From: Streptomyces olivochromogenes | Lineage (GTDB): Bacteria; Actinomycetota; Actinomycetes; Streptomycetales; Streptomycetaceae | NCBI RefSeq assembly: GCF_001514115.1 | Contig: NZ_KQ948451.1 | Location: forward strand, 1,014,109 to 1,078,108 | Direction of reading: 5' to 3' | Length of the DNA stretch: 64,000 bases | Shown here: in pieces, positions 60,249 through 64,000 of the stretch | Position numbering within the stretch: position 1 is the stretch's first letter | How the letters are laid out: each line of letters begins with the position of its first letter | Notes under the pieces: generated by a model | Told to the model about the DNA's origin: nothing | Databases searched by the model: none | The model's input: only the letters and a program-made list of their open reading frames with translations | Translations under genes and position numbers: made by a program

Positions 60249-61253
60249 TCAGTCGTTGCCGCCGAACGCCGCGTCGAAGGATGCCGACGGCGGCTCGAAG
60301 TCGTACGCCTTGAGACGGGTCAGGGCCTCTGGTGCGCCCTGGAGCCGGTCCATGCCGGCGTCCTCCCACTCGACCGAGATGGGGCCCGTGTAGTCGATGG
60401 AGCGGAGCATGCGGAAGACGTCCTCCCAGGGGACGTCGCCGTGCCCGGCCGACACGAAGTCCCAGCCGCGCCGGGGATCTCCCCAGGGCAGGTGCGAGCC
60501 GAGGCGGCCGCCTCGGCCGTCGAGCCGCTTGCGGGCTTCCTTACAGTCGACGTGGTAGATGCGGTCGCGGAAGTCGTAGAGGAAGCCGACCGGGTCAAGG
60601 TCCTGCCAGACGAAGTGCGAGGGGTCGAAGTTCAGTCCGAACGCCGGTCGGTGGTCGACCGCCTTGAGCGCGAGCTGTGTCGTCCAGTAGTCGTAGGCGA
60701 TCTCGCTCGGGTGGACCTCGTGTGCGAACCGCACGCCCTGCTCGTCGAAGACGTCCAGGATGGGGTTCCAGCGCGTCGCGAAGTCCTCGTAGCCGCGCGC
60801 GATCATCGACTCGGGGGCGGGCGGGAACATCGCGACCAGGTGCCAGATCGCCGAGCCGGTGAAGCCGACGACCGTGTCGACGCCGAAGGCCGCCGCGGCG
60901 CGCGCGGTGTCGGCGATCTCGGCGGCGGCTCGCTGCCGTACGCCCTCGGGTTCTGCGTCGCCCCAGATCCGGGCGGGCAGGATCGCCCGGTGCCGCTCGT
61001 CGATGATGGCGTCGCAGACGGCCTGGCCGACCAGGTGGTTGGAGATCGCCCAGCACTTGAGGCCGTACTTGTCGAGGAGCGCGTGCCGGGAGTCGATGTA
61101 CGAGGGGTCCGCGAGCGCCTTGTCGACCTCGAAGTGGTCGCCCCAGCAGGCGAGTTCCAGGCCGTCATAGCCGAAGTCGCGGGCGAGGCGGCAGACTTCT
61201 TCGAGGGGCAGGTCGGCCCACTGGCCGGTGAAGAGTGTGAAGGTGCGCGGCAT
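60249..61253 (-). CDS. Sugar-phosphate isomerase/epimerase (TIM barrel)
   Basis: 334 residues from ATG 61253 ([19 protein letters not shown]). Xylose-isomerase-like barrel with metal ligands: the Glu in [29 protein letters not shown] (Asp/His), [13 protein letters not shown] and [11 protein letters not shown]. Cytosolic, starts 13 bases after the oxidoreductase stop. Together they resemble 3-keto-sugar or inosose-type catabolic pairs. Substrate unknown. Confidence 0.92.
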   Translation of the reverse strand: MPRTFTLFTGQWADLPLEEVCRLARDFGYDGLELACWGDHFEVDKALADPSYIDSRHALLDKYGLKCWAISNHLVGQAVCDAIIDERHRAILPARIWGDAEPEGVRQRAAAEIADTARAAAAFGVDTVVGFTGSAIWHLVAMFPPAPESMIARGYEDFATRWNPILDVFDEQGVRFAHEVHPSEIAYDYWTTQLALKAVDHRPAFGLNFDPSHFVWQDLDPVGFLYDFRDRIYHVDCKEARKRLDGRGGRLGSHLPWGDPRRGWDFVSAGHGDVPWEDVFRMLRSIDYTGPISVEWEDAGMDRLQGAPEALTRLKAYDFEPPSASFDAAFGGND

Positions 61254-61266
61254 GTCCGGGGCCTCC

Positions 61267-62601
61267 TCAGACCGCGATGGGTGTGTAGACGGAGTTCTTC
61301 TCGGCGCTCTCCTCCACCGCCGCGAGGACGCGCTGCACCCGCAGCCCGTCGGCGAAGGACGGTTCGGGGCGCCGGCCGGCGGCGATGGCCCGCACCAGGT
61401 CGCGGGCCTGGTGGGTGAAGGTGTGCTCGTAGCCGAGGCCGTGGCCCGGCGGCCACCAGGCTTCCAGGTAGGGGTGGTCGGGCTCGGTGACGAGGATCCG
61501 GCGGAAGCCCGCGTGCGTCCCGGGTTCGGTGTGGTCGTGGTACGAGAGCTCGTTGAGCCGTTCCAGGTCGAAGGCGAGCGAGCCGCGCTCGCCGTTGAGT
61601 TCGATGCGCAGGGAGTTCTTGCGCCCGGTCGCGAAGCGGGAGGCCTCGAAGGAGGCGAGGGCGCCGGAGGCGAAGCGGCCGGTGAACAGGGCGGCGTCGT
61701 CGACGGTGACCGTGCCGACACCCCCGGCCCGCGGGCTCGTCTCCGATACGGCGCTCAGTCCACTCGACGCTCCGCCGGGCAGCGGGCGCTCCCGTACGAA
61801 CGTCTCGGTGAGCGCGGAGACCCCGACGACCGGCTCGCCCGCCAGGTACTGGGCGAGGTCCACGATGTGGGCCCCGAGGTCGCCGAGCGCGCCCGATCCG
61901 GCGAGTTCCTTGCGCAGTCGCCAGGTGAGCGGGAACTCCGGGTCGACCAGCCAGTCCTGAAGGTACGTCACCCGTACGTGCCGCAGGGCTCCGAGCCGCC
62001 CCTCGGTGACCATCTTCCGGGCGAGTGAAGTCGCGGGCAGTCGGCGGTAGTTGAAGCCGACCATGGACATCTGACCGCGGGCGAAGGCTGCCTCGGCGGC
62101 CTCCGTCATCGCCTCCGCCTCCTCGACCGTGTTCGCGAGGGGCTTCTCGCACAGTACGTGTTTGCCGGCGGCCAGGGCGGCGAGGGCGATCTCGGCATGG
62201 CTGTCGCCGGGGGTGCAGATGTCGACGAGGTCGACGTCGTCCCGGGCGATCAGGGCCCGCCAGTCGGTCTCGGCCGCCGCCCAGCCGTGCCGGTCGGCCA
62301 TGGCCCGCACCGCGCTCGCGTCACGGCCGCAGACGGCGGCGAGGACCGGGCTGCGCGGCAGGTCGAAGACGCGGCCCACGGTGCGCCAGCCCTGGGAGTG
62401 GGCGGCGCCCATGAAGGCGTAACCGACCATGCCCACCCCGAGCGTCGGCTTGTCCGCCGTCGCCCCGGCCGCCTCGGCCCCGGGCCCGGAAGCGAGCCCC
62501 GCCTCCAGCCGGGGCCCGGAAGCGAGCCCCGCTTCGGCCCCGGGCCCGGCAACGAACCCCGCCTCCACCCCGGCTGCCTCGCCCTGGTGCGGCTGTCCCA
62601 T
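61267..62601 (-). CDS. Gfo/Idh/MocA family NAD(P)-dependent oxidoreductase
   Basis: 444 residues. ATG 62601 has AGGAGG 8 bases upstream, so the unusual N-terminal extension (~50 residues of E-A-G-L-A-S-G-P repeats) appears to be translated. The Rossmann fold begins at [18 protein letters not shown], with the family motif CEKPLANT and DICTPGDSH. The C-terminal alpha/beta domain includes [20 protein letters not shown]. It likely oxidises a sugar or cyclitol hydroxyl. Operon with the isomerase downstream and the binding protein upstream (52 bases). Confidence 0.93.
   Translation of the reverse strand: MGQPHQGEAAGVEAGFVAGPGAEAGLASGPRLEAGLASGPGAEAAGATADKPTLGVGMVGYAFMGAAHSQGWRTVGRVFDLPRSPVLAAVCGRDASAVRAMADRHGWAAAETDWRALIARDDVDLVDICTPGDSHAEIALAALAAGKHVLCEKPLANTVEEAEAMTEAAEAAFARGQMSMVGFNYRRLPATSLARKMVTEGRLGALRHVRVTYLQDWLVDPEFPLTWRLRKELAGSGALGDLGAHIVDLAQYLAGEPVVGVSALTETFVRERPLPGGASSGLSAVSETSPRAGGVGTVTVDDAALFTGRFASGALASFEASRFATGRKNSLRIELNGERGSLAFDLERLNELSYHDHTEPGTHAGFRRILVTEPDHPYLEAWWPPGHGLGYEHTFTHQARDLVRAIAAGRRPEPSFADGLRVQRVLAAVEESAEKNSVYTPIAV
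62470..62575 (-). repeat. ~30-bp coding repeat in the oxidoreductase N-terminus
   Basis: Imperfect copies containing CCGGGCCCGGAAGCGAGCCC at about 30-base spacing encode E-A-G-L-A-S-G-P units before the Rossmann fold. Confidence 0.8.
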
Positions 62602-62653
62602 ACGGATGTCCTCCTCGTCGTCGTGACGCTGTGGGGGGTGTGAGCGGGGCGGA

Positions 62654-63712
62654 TCACCTGAAGCCGGTGGCCATGTACTGGCCGACGTTGTCCTTGTCGA
62701 CGACGGCCGAGTAGAGCGTGAGCGAGACCGGGATCTCGAACTCGGCGAGCCCGCCGATCGCCTTGCCCTGACCGAGCGCGCGAGCGAGGTCGATCGCGGA
62801 GGCCGCCATGGTCGGCGGGTAGAGGACGGTCGCCTTCAGGACGCTGTTGTCGGCCTGGATGGCCTGGAAGGCGGAGAGCGCGCCCGCGCCGCCGACCATC
62901 AGGAAGTCCTCGCGCCCGGCCTGCTTGATGGCACGCAGCGCGCCCACGCCCTGGTCGTCGTCGTGGTTCCACAGGGCGTCGAACTTCGGCTGGGCCTGGA
63001 GGAGTTGGGCCATCTTGGCCTGTCCGGACTCGACGGTGAAGTCGGCGGCCTGGCGGGCGACCTTCTTGATGTTGGGGTAGTTCTTCAGGGCCGCGTCGAA
63101 GCCCTGGGTGCGCTGCTTGGTGAGTTCCAGGTTGTCGAGCCCGGCGAGTTCGATGACCTTGGCGTCCTGCTTGTCCTTCAGCTTCTCGCCGATGTAGTGG
63201 CCGGCGCTGAGGCCCATGCCGTAGTTGTCACCGCCGATCCAACAGCGGTACGCCTGCGGGGTGTTGAAGATCCGGTCCAGGTTGACGACCGGGATGCCCG
63301 CGCGCATCGCCTTCAGGCCGACCTGGGTGAGCGCCTTGCCGTCGGCGGGCAGCACCACCAGGACGTCGACCTTCTTGTTGATCAGTGTCTCGATCTGGCC
63401 GATCTGCGCGGCCGTGTCGTTGGAGCCCTCGGTGATCTCCAGCGTAACGTCCGAGTACTTCTTGGCCCGGCTCTTGGCGTTGTCGTTGATCGCGTTGAGC
63501 CAGCCATGGTCGGCCTGCGGACCCGCGAAGCCGATGGTGACGTGCTTGCCGGGCTTGTCGTCGGCGGCCGGCCGGCTGTCCGCGGCCGGCTTCTCGTCCT
63601 TGGTGTCGTTGCTGGTGCAGCCGACCAGGAGGGCGCCGGCCGAGGCGGCGGCGGTCCCGAAGAGGAGCCCTCTGCGGCTCGTGAAGCTGGTGGAGCTCGT
63701 GGATTCTGGCAT
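62654..63712 (-). CDS. Sugar ABC transporter substrate-binding lipoprotein (ribose type)
   Basis: 352 residues. The N-terminus has a twin-arginine-like start (SRRGLLFGTAAASAGALLVG) and lipobox LVGC at about residue 32. The periplasmic-binding-protein type I fold follows: HVTIGFAGPQADHGWLNAIN, TLINKKVDVLVVLPADGKAL, GIPVVNLDRIF, IGGDNYGMGLSAGHYI, NHDDDQGVGALRAI. It delivers a pentose, hexose or polyol to the permease encoded just upstream. No ATPase gene is in the window; it should lie beyond 64000. Confidence 0.93.
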   Translation of the reverse strand: MPESTSSTSFTSRRGLLFGTAAASAGALLVGCTSNDTKDEKPAADSRPAADDKPGKHVTIGFAGPQADHGWLNAINDNAKSRAKKYSDVTLEITEGSNDTAAQIGQIETLINKKVDVLVVLPADGKALTQVGLKAMRAGIPVVNLDRIFNTPQAYRCWIGGDNYGMGLSAGHYIGEKLKDKQDAKVIELAGLDNLELTKQRTQGFDAALKNYPNIKKVARQAADFTVESGQAKMAQLLQAQPKFDALWNHDDDQGVGALRAIKQAGREDFLMVGGAGALSAFQAIQADNSVLKATVLYPPTMAASAIDLARALGQGKAIGGLAEFEIPVSLTLYSAVVDKDNVGQYMATGFR

Positions 63713-63727
63713 GGCGGTGGGCCCTTC

Positions 63728-63793
63728 CCGTGTCAGGTGCTGCTTGCTCCCGTGTCAGGTGCTGATTGCTGCCGTGTCAGGTGCTGTGTGCTG
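63728..63793. repeat. 22-bp tandem repeat, three copies, spanning the permease stop
   Basis: Units beginning CCGTGTCAGGTGCTG at 63728, 63750 and 63772. On the minus strand each unit contains CACCTGACA, so the permease stop codon TGA (63779-63777) lies in the first transcribed unit and is repeated downstream. Confidence 0.92.
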
Positions 63794-64000
63794 CCGTACG
63801 CCGCTGGACCAGGACCGCGGCGACGATGATCGCGCCCTTGGCGATCTGCTGGACGTCGCTCTGCAGGTTGTTCAGCGCGAAGATGTTGGTGATCGTGGTG
63901 AAGATCAGGACACCGAGCACCGAACCCGTGATGGTGCCGCGGCCCCCGCTGAGCAGGGTCCCGCCGATGATCGCGGCGGCGATGGCGTCGAGTTCGTACA
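63777..64000 (-). CDS. Ribose-type ABC transporter permease, C-terminal part (cut by window end)
   Basis: The last ~74 residues of an RbsC/BPD_transp_2 permease are visible: YELDAIAAAIIGGTLLSGG, RGTITGSVLGVLIFTTI, NIFALNNLQSDVQQIAKG, AIIVAAVLVQRR. The GGxxLxGG(R/K)G motif is typical of the conserved EAA-like loop of this class. The start lies beyond 64000. It is 64 bases upstream of the binding-protein gene. Confidence 0.92.
   Translation of the reverse strand, partial: YELDAIAAAIIGGTLLSGGRGTITGSVLGVLIFTTITNIFALNNLQSDVQQIAKGAIIVAAVLVQRRTAAHST

Overview
The window is very GC-rich, shows strong third-position GC bias and uses GTG/TTG starts freely. Its gene families (SigB-type sigma factors, ANTAR proteins, MmyB-type XRE regulators, DUF5994, UPF0158) are typical of Streptomyces or a close relative. 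No species call is made.

Positions 1-34 kb look like a plastic chromosomal-arm region. They hold a membrane protein/Ser-Thr kinase pair (5' end cut by the window), a cytochrome P450, an SDR with its divergent TetR repressor and twin operators, a nitrobindin, a secreted lipoprotein, methyltransferases and AraC regulators. An amidohydrolase/MFS/methyltransferase/AraC gene set follows, preceded by an unusual amidohydrolase-like/Atu4866 fusion. Next come an acyl-CoA desaturase, ANTAR and SigB-type stress regulators and a MerR-controlled double hydrolase. Decay is common: a BlaI-like repressor without its middle, an SDR remnant, a second XRE remnant, a frameshifted GAF-ANTAR gene, a SWIM-type C-terminal fragment, a serine recombinase stub and scrambled IS transposase pieces. 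These IS pieces flank an L,D-transpeptidase gene next to tRNA-Leu(GAG). Short tandem repeats are frequent here.

Positions 34-47.5 kb are metabolic and intact: a MarR/F420-type oxidoreductase pair, then an oxalate module. On the minus strand lie sucC, sucD and an aldehyde dehydrogenase. Divergent on the plus strand are oxalyl-CoA decarboxylase (oxc), formyl-CoA transferase (frc), a fused ADP-forming acyl-CoA ligase and two OFA-family oxalate/formate carriers. A perfect 8-bp inverted repeat sits between sucC and oxc, and strong hairpins follow the ligase gene and the second carrier gene.

Positions 47.6-56.2 kb, minus strand, hold the most unusual system: a tightly coupled operon of inositol-3-phosphate synthase, UbiA-type prenyltransferase, sugar-phosphate epimerase, EboA, TatD hydrolase, EboE and an EboF-like phosphodiesterase, with a Tat-exported TIM-barrel protein downstream. 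It matches the ebo family of clusters, but a different type of NAD-dependent sugar-phosphate cyclase stands where EboD would be. Five of six junctions overlap by 1-4 nt.

Positions 56.3-64 kb, minus strand, hold a carbohydrate locus: ribose-type ABC permease (cut by the window end), lipoprotein binding protein, Gfo/Idh/MocA oxidoreductase, sugar-phosphate isomerase, exported glucose/sorbosone-dehydrogenase-like protein with PKD and CBM6-like domains, and a ThuA-DUF1080 lipoprotein. The gene content suggests uptake and 3-keto-type oxidation/cleavage of an unknown sugar.
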